A stretch of 64,000 nucleotides of DNA. It comes from Dryococelus australis. Its lineage: Eukaryota > Arthropoda > Insecta > Phasmatodea > Phasmatidae. Within the stretch, counting starts at the first letter, position 1; the number at the start of each line of letters is the position of its first letter. The notes beneath the pieces were generated by a model. The model did not search any database and was not told the DNA's origin. It saw only the letters and a list, made by a program, of their open reading frames with translations. The stretch lies in contig CM056994.1 of assembly GCA_029891345.1 (NCBI GenBank), positions 61,535,251 to 61,599,250 on the forward strand, read 5' to 3'. Shown here in pieces: positions 23,000-34,062 of the stretch. Both the position numbers and the translations under genes were made by a program.

Positions 23000-25900
23000 T
23001 AACAAATATTTATTTATTTTATGGGGGTGCCTTTTGCATACATAAATTCAGACGGGCAAAGGAGATTGTAACTACGCACGTAATTTACAATGAAGTATTC
23101 AGTTACTCAGACTTGTGGGCTTTCTTAGGTCAATACTTTTTATTCAATTTTCCGCATATATATTTTTCCCCTGAGCGCGGGTGGCTCGTAGATGGGGCGC
23201 AGTCATCTATTATAAAGTGCGCATCAGCACAGTGCAGCATGTTGGCATGCATCAATCTGCCACCTCCAGAGATGTAGACCCATCTATGGTTTCTACTACG
23301 TTACTGCAGGTTTAGAAGGTGGTTGCCTCAACTGTCGTACTTTGGATGGTCTTCTAGGCGAGCGCCTCTTCTGTGTGCGCACTGCCGTGACTGAGTTGCG
23401 GTTCTGGGTGGGCGCCTGCTCTGTGTTCAGCGTTGCCCTTAACTGAGTCCCTGGTGCCCATATCTGGGTCGCGCTGCATCTGGTTACTATCTGATACAGC
23501 TGATTAACAGCCTTTCCTTTTCTTTCCATCGTCACTCTTTCTTCTTCTTCTTCCTTGGTAGTGGTCGGTTGCCGGGTGCGTGTAACCCTCTGCTTCGTAG
23601 TGCTGTGCAGTATTTCCGTTGCGTTTTCTTTGCTCTCTTGCTTACCAAGGGAGGAAGAGTTTCGGAAGGGTGGTTGGGGGAACAAGCCTTTTGTTTCACA
23701 AACCTAGGCGTTCCTAGTTCAAGAGTAGAATCACACAAGTGTGATGAGAAAAAGTTTATACATAACGTGTACAAATGTGGTTTGCACAAAATTAATTTTT
23801 ACGTTAATAATTTTTTTTTCTGTCCTCGAGAAAAAAGTGGGAGCTAAATGAATGCAAGTTTACATGTGAGGATTGGTATACTGTGGCACCTACGGGATGA
23901 AGTTAACTAGACTGGTACTCTAACCAGTGTGGTCACACAGCATACGAAAAGCATGCAGTGGTAAAAATTATAATTATACATCCTACTCTCAGGGTTGCTT
24001 TCCTACAGGCTATTGGACATGTGACATGACAATTGGAACACTCAAGTACTTATTTAGTTTTGTATAAAATTCTTGAAGTCTTGAGGTAGGTTGTTCGCAC
24101 CATTTGTGCTTAAAACAATCTTACCATTAGCTTTGTCAATTTTGCTAGACACGAAATCTAGGTTATAAATTTTATAAGCTAGGTTATACACAATCATTGA
24201 ATTGAATAGAGTACACTTCTTGGCTTACAATAATGACATGGTCTGACACTCGTATGTACTAGGATAAAAGATGTCCCTTGTATAGAGGGATTTGGAATAA
24301 ATGTTAACAGTAAATGTTTGAGTTACTACTCTTAAGCCAGGTTTACAATTTGATATGCACGTAAGTTAAGAGAGTCTGCGCAGGGCAGAGGGTTCATGCA
24401 ATAGGTATGCGTGGGCCTTCGTTTACGTTACATGGTGAGATCAGGTACGTGAAAGTGGTGGGGTTGTGGAATATTATTGGAGTTTGCCTCAATTACAATC
24501 ACAATGCATTAAGGGGGTTTCACACAAGCGTGAAAACATTGTACAAGCGCACTGGAGTGAGAATGATTTCTCAAAACACAAATGGATTCTTACTAAGACA
24601 TGGGTACATTAGATACGTTTATTATGTGGAGTTTTGAAATCTAGGTTCACAATATTTTTCTAACTTAAAAATTACACAAGAAATACCTTAAATTTCCCTT
24701 TTGTGAATATAGGCAGGATGACAAGAAAAATATTCTTACACGCTAAGTGCTCTACAATGGCGTACATGAACGTGAGTTGACTCTATACACAATTTTAAGG
24801 TTATGCGCAATTGTTTCAATAATTTCTACGCATGAAGCAGCCTGACTTGCTGGGGGACGAGATTTCACTCTCTCGTGGATGTAGCATACAGGATTTCTAA
24901 CTCGCACTGAGTAGAGAGATTACGTTAGCCGTACTGACGGTGGTACACAGGCTAGAGGTTTCGAGAGTACATCTCTTAATTGACATGGTTCTCAATTACA
25001 CAAACCTAACCTACCACATGAAGAACGCTACAAGAAACATGTCAACTCGCTTTATTCTAGAGACTACTTAGGGTTTCCTTCTGAGGAAAATTTTCTAGGC
25101 CTACTTACTACGTAATTAAAATATCAGTATTACTGAACTCTTGGCCTTAAAATAATATGGGGTTATGTCACTCTGTTACGTGTGGGGGTTTCACAAGGAT
25201 GAAAAGACTTTACGTTAATTGACTTAACAGCAATTACACAAGTTTGTGAGGTTCTGACCTATGCACAAGGATAGACTTGAAAATACAATTTTCAATGTTA
25301 CGTATTATTAACTTATTTTGTTAACAGACAATTTTACATTCAGGAATTTAGTGATTTTAAGAAGGTTTTGAATTTCTTGGGTGGCGGGTTACGGCATACT
25401 CACAGCGAGTTCTCACCTCATGATCTTACGCAAATTACATGGTTTCTTAAATCAAAGTTCACCCAGTTGCATTGTGAGGAATGGAGAGGGTTTCGATGAG
25501 GTTATGTTTACAGGCCCGCTGATGGGCTTCAATTTTGCGTTTACACTTCCTAACAGTGCTCACAGAATTCAATGGCTCTACTTTAAACATGCCGTACTAC
25601 TTTTCACAGCAACAACAAAGTTAAAAAAAATAAATTTATTAATGCTTACGCTACGTGAGCACTAAGGGGGATTTGTGGGGAAATGCAAACATCAATTATC
25701 CAGTTTGCTTAAGGGGTTTGAAGCTACTTTATATTTCCTCCTACAAATAAAACTTTCTTGGCGAGTCAACTAGGGATCAAATGCCAACTTTTGAAAAATT
25801 TTAATTTTAGTTACTTTTCTTTACTGTGTCCATTGATAGGAGGCTGACTACGTTACTGGGACACTTTGTCATTGTGTGAGGGCCTCAGGTCCTACCAATT

Positions 25901-26160
25901 CAGGTTTCTTTGCCAATTCTCTATCTTGAAAGCAAAAGTTACAAGAATGCAAAAAATTACACCAGTAAAAGTTGAACTCTTGGAAGCGGGTGCAGATACT
26001 TTGGATGTACTTCCTACTCCTAACATGCTAGGATTTTATAGGTGAATAAGGTCACCTAGCCATCCCTAATATGACCTATCACAGGCTCGCATTGTCTTCG
26101 GGATTCGGACTTCTCTAACACTATCACATCCCTGATTAGATTAGCTATGGGGGTTACACT
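23000..26160. other. Probable untranslated or degraded part of the minus-strand gypsy
   Basis: AT-rich with no pol motif on either strand. A short phrase recurs (GGGGGTTTCACACAAGCGTGAAAAC at about 24,508 and GGGGGTTTCACAAGGATGAAAAG at about 25,186). A basic minus ORF at 23,296-23,685 (many K, R, T) has no domain match. I cannot place the 3' LTR of the minus element. Confidence 0.35.
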
Positions 26161-26171
26161 GGATAGAGGCA

Positions 26172-26640
26172 TTAGTTTATACTGGCTACTGCCAGATGGC
26201 GGCGGCCGTGGACGTTTGAAGGCTCTGTATTACATGGGGCGACCTCGTTTTCGTGGTGCTGCAGCAAGGGCGGCAGGCCAATGGAATGCTGCAGGTACCC
26301 GCCATGGTGCCTCCTTTTAGCGGCCAGGCACATGGCATGTGCGCCTGGCACACAGTGTGGCCACTCGTGATGTGGGTCTGACGGTAGCAGACAGCTTGGG
26401 GCCAGCGTCCCGGGCGTTGTTGACATCTGCTTCAGTAGTGGTGGCGGGGCTGCTGGGCTCCTCTTTCCCGACCACAGTAAGAGTACTGTAATTGGAGTCG
26501 TCTCTCGTCTGCATCATCGGGGTAGTGGTCAATCTCATTTTAGCAGCCGCGTCACAGGTGACTGACGCGCGGTACTGATTTACACTGGCCACTCTCATTG
26601 AGGGAGAGGCTTGGCGTTCACTCGTGGGTATTGACTTCAC
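26172..26640 (-). pseudogene. Post-pol low-complexity ORF of minus-strand gypsy
   Basis: Overlapping minus frames rich in T, S, A, R and P. They lie downstream (minus sense) of the gag at 27.7-28.3 kb, with no RT or integrase in between, so pol appears to be deleted. The link to the element rests on position and composition only. Confidence 0.3.
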
Positions 26641-27544
26641 GGGTGTTGCGGTTAGACTCTCGCACGTTGTGGTAGCTCTCTCATCCTCTCCTGACCTTTC
26701 CAGAGAGCAGATGGGGGTGGTCGCTCAGTTGACCGGGGTTTCCACAGATTTCAGCGTAGACTGTGTTAGGCTTTCTTCCTCTTTCCGTCCTCTTACTCCA
26801 TGCTTGTCTGGGGTTGGGTAGGATGGTTAGCGTAAAGTTCCATACGTCCAAGGTTACTTAACCTGATTCAACTCCGCAGTTTCAGGGAAGGTGTGGCTGT
26901 GAAATTATCCTGATGGGAGGGGATACGCCGCCGCATCCCGGTCGATACTCAGGGAGAGCAGTCCTTCAGCCGCAGTGAAGGTAGCCAATGAGACTCGTGC
27001 AGCACTTGCAATCGAGGTCCCGAGGGGGTCTTAGCTCTTTACAGCCAGAGGGAAAAGCAGAGGGATGGTGGGGGTTTGCAACCTAGGCATCGCACTCGTG
27101 GAGGGGGAGGAAAGGGAGTTTACCTTCACGGAATTCATGATCCTGGGAGGAGTGTTGTGGACAAGGCGATACGTGGGATCATGTCATGAGATTTCAGAGG
27201 TGACGCGAGGTGGCGTCCGACGAGGTTCAACCTGAGAGTCAGGGCAAGAGCAAGATGAAAAAGTGGTAAGCATAGGGAAACATTTCCGTGGAAAATGCTC
27301 CCTGGGAGTTGGGCGATAGGACAGGGAAGGTGGACTATCAAATCTTCCCTCATCTGGTGATGATGACCTACAGAGGGGGATGCTTTGTCCACCTTGTGGG
27401 TGTCCAGGGGTTTGACTCTCGCCGGCAGTTCCGGGTCAAACGAGTTCCCTTCTTGCTCATATCTCGAGCATAGATGACCTCCATTTGCAAGTTTCCCTTG
27501 ACATGGGTTGCACAAATATCTGTCGTAAGTTTAAAGAATGTGCG

Positions 27545-28319
27545 TTTGTGTTAGCGGGGCATACTTCAGCATTGCGAAACTCGGAAAGGGACCGCGTGTT
27601 TCTCTAGGTCGCAGCTGTGCGCTTGGAAGGCGGGGAGGCGGGTCATGTGCCTCCTGGGGTTGCAGCGTCGAGCAGTCTTTGTTATAGTGTCCCCCTAGGC
27701 AGTGCCAGCAATGTGTAAAGGGGGAGGAGGGGGGTCGCTAGGTCGTTCCAAGTCCTACAGGCTGTCTGGGGAAGGGAGCAAGGCTGTTAACCCTGGCAAG
27801 CGCCAGCTGTTCCTGTCCCTCGGAGGGGCGCTCATTCATTTCTAGTTCCCGCGTTCTTTCTGCTAACTCTTCAACTGTCTTGGGTTGGGCTGTGACAACT
27901 AAGTTCCGCAACGAGGGTAGGAGGGTGCGGGTGATGCTCTTCACATGCTGGGCCTCGGTTTGTTTTGGGTATACAGATTTATGGAGGCGTTCTTTACGCC
28001 AGTTAATAAGCTCAACTTCCTTGTTTGGTTTCTGCACTCGTAAATGCAGGTCTGCGATGAGCTCGCTGAGGAGCTCGTCTCCCAAAATATAGGAGTTCAA
28101 CTGGGCCTCGAATTGGGACCAGTTCTCGATAAACTCGCCATATCTCTCCCACCAACGCTTGGCGGAACATATCAGGTGATGATAGGCACGACTCACCCAC
28201 TGTTTCTTTGAGATTAGATACTCCCTAAATTCCTTCTCGCACTCCGTGAGGAATTTCGCGGGGTCCACATATGACTTTCCATTAAAGTTGGGTAAGGTGA
28301 GCTCATTGGGAAGTCTCAA
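27545..28319 (-). pseudogene. Minus-strand gypsy gag, nearly open
   Basis: A 193-codon frame (28,319 to 27,738) begins RLPNELTLPNFNGKSYVDPAKFL and contains 'AKRWWERYGEFIENWSQFEAQL' and 'YILGDELLSELIADL', the conserved capsid pattern of Ty3/gypsy gag (Retrotrans_gag-like). A single in-frame stop at 27,738-27,740 separates it from the nucleocapsid zinc knuckle CWHCLGGHYNKDC at 27,710-27,672, ten codons further. The frame also stays open upstream of the first ATG, so translation may start higher. Gag assembles the retroelement particle around its RNA. This is the least damaged retroelement gene in the window and lies in sense with the host gene. Confidence 0.75.
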
Positions 28320-28906
28320 AATTACAGGACTGTGTCTAGGTGCGGCATTCCTTGGTCGGTAGGCCTGCTCCTGGAGACAGAAATCACATTGATATATCTG
28401 ACCTGAAGTGTGTATTCCCTTATCTAACCAACCGATAGAGAGGTGGTGAAATTTCCTATTACATAGGATTCAATGTATGAGGAATTAGCCATGGCCTTCA
28501 CAATCTAGCCATTGGCATATCTGGGGGCTCGTCCTGTCGGCACTCATCACAACAGCAGTTCAGCCCGTCAGTGAACCTGGGTGTATCCTCCCACCCAAAA
28601 CATCAATAGTGAAAACCTGGTGACCATATGTGCACTGGAATGTATTTAACTCAGTACCTGTGCATTTTGTCACGGGACAGGGGATGTTACTTGCCCCTGC
28701 TGCAATGTCGTCGGCTAGGTGGCCTGTTGACTCAACTCTAAGTCAGACACTGTGTGAGATGGGCTCCACGGAGTGTTTGAGAAGTGACTCCCCGAAATCG
28801 CAAAATGGGGCTCCTCTTTATGGAGGGAACGAGAGGGGAAGGGAGGATGATTGGCTTGGTTCTCGCCCTCAAGTCTCAGCTACATAAGACATTTTGCCCC
28901 GCGCTG

Positions 28907-29056
28907 GGCACCAAATAATGACGCGCGGTCAGTCACGATCAACGTGGGTGTCTATCCGTGAGGCAGGGGGGGGAGGGGTGACTAGCTTAGTCCAGCTCCC
29001 AACGTTGAACAATAAGAAGCTGTTGACTCCCTGTTGGTCGCCAAATATTGACGCAT
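28907..29056 (-). promoter_or_regulatory. Two primer-binding-like LTR junctions of minus-strand gypsy
   Basis: On the minus strand GCGTCAATATTTGGCGACC (29,055-29,037 region) and GCGTCATTATTTGGTGCCC (28,926-28,908 region) are close relatives 130 bases apart. Each has the form LTR end plus TGG-type primer-binding site. They lie upstream of the minus gag. The phrase ATGCGTCAA also ends the LTR of the 13.4-kb gypsy at 11,050. Which one served as the true junction is unclear; the other may be a local duplication. Confidence 0.4.
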
Positions 29057-29185
29057 GTCCTACCTTGGGAGGTAGGAGAAAAACTGCTTACTACCATCTC
29101 AGTATACTAGATGGGCCCACTGTGGCAATCAATACTAGCTTTATCGGCCTGTCAGGGATTGTGGGGGTTAAGAACGGTAGTGAAT

Positions 29186-30809
29186 AACTTGAAGCCTTGC
29201 TTTAAATTTGACATGCATGTCAACTCATCTACTTCAAGAAATTGTGTATGTGTACTCCATTTTCCTGCTAAATAAGCTGTCCTGCCTGCCCGAAGAACTT
29301 AATTCCTGTCCCCGTTTATGGTGCTATAAATTGTGAAAATATACGTCAATATATATTGTAATTATTACGTGAGGTATCTTTGAAATGTTATAATTAATAA
29401 TACTTGCATGTGGACTGCTATAAACAACGCACCACGCCTAGTGAATTAGGCAGAGCGAGTAGATATTTAACACTGTGGTAAAAAATGAACTTCTCCTAAA
29501 TTGCGACAGCAATGTAGCCCAAGTTGTTCAAATGAATTTTACTGTTACTTCCCTGCACGCATGTTTGAATGAAATTATGCATGTAGATAGACATTTTGTT
29601 CACGTTAAGGTTATAGTTAAGAAATGTGAAAATAGTAACCAGCATTTTTGAAACACTGATTGAAGATTCTTAAAGAAATGTTAATAGAACGTAGGTCTAA
29701 TGTTTGCCAACACTTAACACTGCTGTGCTGCGGAAAATACCTTGCAGAACTTTACTCAAGTTGATGCATCCATTTCCAGGCAGATAGGCCACAGCATATT
29801 ACCTCAAACAGGTGCAAGGCTAAACAGGCTCGCAGCACGTGGCGCTCGCGAGGCCATCGTGCACCCTCTCGTGGCAGCATTCGGAACTACATGTACGTCT
29901 GGCATGTTCCATAAAATCATTGTACTTTATTGCCCCTCCTTGATATTTTGAGTCACATATTCGGGTGTATAAATAAACGCCCACCAGCCTGAATAATTGT
30001 ACAGTCTTCCTCTACGAGTGATGCGGGCTGGCTGGCGAGGGGATGACGCAGTTAGGCTTCATTGCACTAGGCGCAGCAATTTTTAAACTTGAACAGCTAA
30101 GTAATTTTTTTTGGTGTGTTGTTTTTAGTACGTTACCCTGGTAATTAGTAAATTACTTACATTGGTGGAATGTGGAATGGTAGAAAACTTGATTTCTTCC
30201 CTGCGTTTGGCAGTGTAGGTCTTTTTAATAGTTACTTTTAATATTCTGGCCTCTCTTAGATATTCAGGGAAGTGATTCTTCGCTGTTAATATTATAAAAA
30301 TATATAAATTGGTACTTCTATAGATTTTTTGTACGAGGTGGATTTTTCTGTGATATGGATCAAGTGTGGTCTGCTGAATGTCTTTCCTATGGGAATACCT
30401 TTGAAGTGTGGTAGCTACTCCAGTATTCTATTTGCAAATAGAGGTAATTATAGTGATTCGTTTTTAATGTAAATGTTATAGAAAGGTTGTGTTATAGGGT
30501 TTGTTTGCTACGGTTTTGCTGCTTTGCCTGCCATGGTTGATCTTGAAAAAGTTGCATAGTCTTTGGTGTGATTCTGTTGGGACAGATTAAGACTGTGCTT
30601 TTTTTTTATGTTGTAGTATATCTTCCTGCCTTCCCCCAGTTTGGCAGCATCAAGCAGTATTATATAGAAAAAACCAAAATTCCTTTTGTGTAATCTATGC
30701 TTAAATATATAGGAATTATTTTTCTGAGTCGTGTGTCTGATGTTGACCGTAGGTTTGTGTACCTTTTCCTACCTTTCCTAATCATTGCTACATCCCAAAG
30801 GGGCATAAC
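29186..30809 (+). repeat. LTR of the third gypsy element, copy A
   Basis: Matches the reverse complement of 36,128-36,886 in two blocks: 29,186-29,725 and about 30,486-30,809. The 760 bases between them, absent from the other copy, carry TATAAATA (29,968) and the initiator ACAGTCTTCC (30,001). The segment precedes a gag-protease region, so it is read as the 5' LTR. Exact ends are uncertain because no same-orientation partner exists in the window. Confidence 0.65.
29968..30009 (+). promoter_or_regulatory. LTR core promoter of the third gypsy
   Basis: TATAAATA followed 33 bases later by ACAGTCTTCC, the same pattern as in the 3' LTR at 20,898. It faces the gag at 30.9 kb. Confidence 0.5.
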
Positions 30810-30893
30810 AAAAAACTGTGCCACTCTGCTGAAGGCAGAGATGTACGCATCTTAATGGTCCTTCTCTGAGTTGGTTGGGTATTTGTCATTGAT

Positions 30894-31800
30894 TTGAAAC
30901 TAATTTTCTATTTGAACATGTTTAAAGGTACCGCCTCACTTCAGAACCTCTCGAAGGAAATCCTAAGTCAGCTTCTTAAACAGTTCAATGTCCCTGATGT
31001 ACCAGAAGAGGCTACCTTAGATGAACTAAGGGCACACAAATGCACCTTGGCATGTGAGCAGACTCGTGGTGAAAGTGGTTAGTCGTACGTCATCTACAAG
31101 TTCTCCCAGCATTGGTTCTCTTTCTCCTATGGCTAGTTATTGGTTAAAACTCAGTCTTTTGCATTGCAAGACACTTTGGCTGTTGTAGTGGTCCATGTGC
31201 CTACCGAGTTACAGCCAATTTTTATTAAGGTTAGAGAATCTAATGCACCTTGGGGTACAGTAATCAAAGAGGTGTTTGATTTTTTTTGATAGTGAACGTA
31301 TTAATGACCACCTATGTCGTTTTTTCCTCCAACAAACGCAACAACCTGGAGAAACGCTACTAACATACTTAGGTAAAATAGAATGCTTGGTAGAAATTTT
31401 AGGTTTGCCATACAGGGAATAGGAATTTATAGAGAATATTATAGATCATGTGTTGCCACAGTACCAGCCATATGTATTCTCTGGTGATAGTCCCAAAACT
31501 TTGTGCTCACTGAGAGAGTTGTTTCGCTGCGTGGATGTGCACGTACAGGTGAAAGAATGTGAAGGTAGCATAGCTAGTAAGGGTCGAGTGCAGGAAGATA
31601 AACTCTCTATGTTGGTAAAAAAGATTTTCTGTTTTAAATGCGGGATACCTAACCACTAAACCTACCAGTGTAAAGTACGAAAGATGCAAGGTTGATATTT
31701 CTCAGAATAGGTCAGTAGGGAATGGCAGCCCCCCTGTGATTTGTTTTGGTTGTAGTGAGCATGGGCATATTAAGCCCCAATGTCCTAATTAAGAGCAGCA
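30894..31800 (+). pseudogene. Third gypsy: gag remnant with two zinc knuckles
   Basis: Begins with LQNLSKEILSQLLKQFNVPD, which resembles the SAP-like or coiled start of some gypsy gags, then decayed capsid (QQPGETLLTYLGKIE, about 31,335). Two nucleocapsid knuckles follow: CFKCGIPNH..YQC at about 31,630, interrupted by a stop, and CFGCSEHGHIKPQC at about 31,741-31,785. At least four frame breaks or stops make it a pseudogene. The two-knuckle layout differs from the single-knuckle gag of the other two gypsies, so this is a different lineage. Confidence 0.7.
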
Positions 31801-31807
31801 TAAAATT

Positions 31808-32460
31808 ATGCATGAACAAGCCGTGCGAAGTAACACAGTAACTAGGGGACATTATGGTTTTCAGGAAAAAGAAGACTTAAATAAAACTGGATCCATGCAA
31901 AATAAACAAAATAGTAAAATTCGGGACCGCAAGAGGTTTAGCCTCCCATTTGTTTTAGCCAAAATAGGGACTGTTGAAGAACCTGCCCTTATTGATAGTG
32001 GTTGTTCTGTGTCCTTGATTAATCAGAGCTTCTGTAATAAGTTGTTTAGAGAACACCCAGTAGGAGTGATGACTGTTCGACACAATGAGAAAACAGTTTT
32101 TAGCTTGGTGAATGGAGGTGTGATGCACTCATGTGCATTACTGACTATAAGTATCCACTTAGGTCATCTGTCGTGGAAGAGGGATTTTTTTATTTTGCCA
32201 TATTTAAGTCACAATGTGATTTTGGGTGTAGATTTCCTCCACAGTACTCGCGTGCATTTACATTTGCATGAAGGGAAGTTGAATTTTCCTTTTTACAAAG
32301 AAGGGGTGAAGTTGATGGAATAGGAGCTATTCAAAGAAGTGAATGTAATTGATAATGAATTTGCGCAGGAAATGTGTAACAATTTTCCTTCTCTAATAAC
32401 GGAAAAACTTAGTTTATGTAATCAGTATGTGCATGACCTTGTGTTGACTGACCATAACCG
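31808..32460 (+). pseudogene. Third gypsy: retropepsin, open for 171 codons
   Basis: The frame 31,808-32,323 holds the aspartic protease domain: ALIDSGCSVSLINQSF contains the catalytic D-S-G triad, and NVILGVDFL is the second conserved block (ILG-x-D-F/W-L). The protease would cut the gag-pol polyprotein. After a stop at 32,321-32,323, the sequence continues for about 130 bases in a pattern like the RT N-terminus ('CNQYVHDLVLTDHN'), then pol is lost. The protease frame itself has no internal stop, unusual among the retroelement pieces here. Confidence 0.8.
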
Positions 32461-32523
32461 TCAGGCATCATCCTTATAGTGTAGGTCCGGCCAAGAGATA
32501 GGCCTATAAAAAAAAATAATAAC

Positions 32524-32716
32524 CCAACTACTTGTATTAGTAAAAACCCACCATCTGTCTAAGAAAGCTGATTCCTTTACAGCAAAATTAGCATTAAAGT
32601 ATGAGGGTCCATATTCAATTATTAGTTTCCTTGCGCCTACGTCAGTGTTGTTACAGGAACCAGGTATGAATAGGTTTGTTAAGAGCCATCTTTTTAATAT
32701 CAAGAGTTTTCACTAG
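32524..32716 (+). pseudogene. Third gypsy: integrase C-terminal GPY/F module
   Basis: One open stretch reads HHLSKKADSFTAKLALKYEG then PYSIISFLAPTSVLLQ, the GPY/F module at the end of many gypsy integrases (LSx..xGFxAKLxPxxxGPYxV). It lies only about 200 bases after the RT start, so RT, RNase H and the integrase core are all gone. This is an internal pol deletion joining gag-protease to the integrase tail. Confidence 0.75.
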
Positions 32717-34062
32717 CCCCCGCAAGTCGTGTCATCCCTGTCAGCCATCGCACCTTGAAGAGGAAGACTGTCACCACTGGGGGTCATGTATGGTAATGTA
32801 GTAGACTGTAAGGTACTGCAACTTACTTGAAAGTAGGGATGGGTTGGAACTGAATATTGGTTCTCTGTTCCACCAGTTCTTGGCCTTCAGAACCGGAACC
32901 AAGAACCCTGATTTTAAAGTCGGTTTTACAGAACCGAAACATAACCTCATAAAGTCACAATGGATATCCTGTACAGGCATAGCACATTATAATATAGTAA
33001 ACCCTCGCCAACCACGGTGGATACGTTTTTAAAAATACAGCGGTTGAAAAAACCATGGTAGAAGAATGCAAACTTTTATGGTGATAGCAGCGAAATCATC
33101 GCCGTGTACATGTAGTTGAGCAAGCCCCTAGATCCTCTGCAGCACGGGCACCGCCCGCCCGCGCAACTGTCTCTCGAGCCTAGATCCTCGTGCTGGGCTG
33201 GGCTGTGAAGTAGGTGGTGATGCTTGTGTCAGGGCCGCCCGAGCACCGCTCAGCTGATGCTCATGCCGCGGTATGAGGCTCATGGCTGGCGCGCTGTGCC
33301 GTTCACACTTTGTGTCTGGATGCTGCCACTCCACTGTCGTCATTACAGGACCGGTTCACTTCGTAACAGCGGCCCAGTGTTGTGAAAACATGCTGATGGA
33401 TGCAATTCACGTCAATGTGTTGAATTTCTATGAAATTTAAGCAGCGTGTTGGCCTCTGCACTGACACGATGAAGCCCGGCAATGTTTACTGGAATGTAAA
33501 AATTTAGTGTGGCCTACTTGAAATATTAACTATCCCGAATTTTTCATCAAAAACTTCTGACGTGGCCTATACACGCGCACGGCCTTACTCGCCAAAATAT
33601 GGTAATATAAGAATACATTTTATTTGCACACACTTACCATACCTTTATTCACTTTATACATAAAACTGACTTCACAAGAAAAAATCAATTGCTAGCCATG
33701 AAAAATTAGCACCTTATGTAGGCATGGGCACACATAAATTTAAACAAAATAATTAAAAAATTACACTGAATTAAATTTGAATTTATCATACACTGTGGTT
33801 TTTACAGCAGAAGAGTAGGGATGATGTAAGTAAAAACAACAGGGAGGGTAAAGCAGAGGAGGCGGTACCTGACTAGGACAAAGGAATTCTCAATGACCCG
33901 GCCTGCAATCCCCCCTCCCAACACCCCTGAAGCGGGCATGAAGTAATTTATTGCTTCACACTGCTTGGGACAATAAATGTCAGGCACCCTTGTTAACAGT
34001 TAAAATGCTATGAGAGCCTAGCTTGGCTGAAGTTTGGGAACTTCAAAGTAGTAGAGTTAACC

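Noticed and set aside
25381..25665. Plus ORF of 94 codons
   Set aside because: Starts at a non-ATG codon and has no domain; lies in probable untranslated retroelement DNA.
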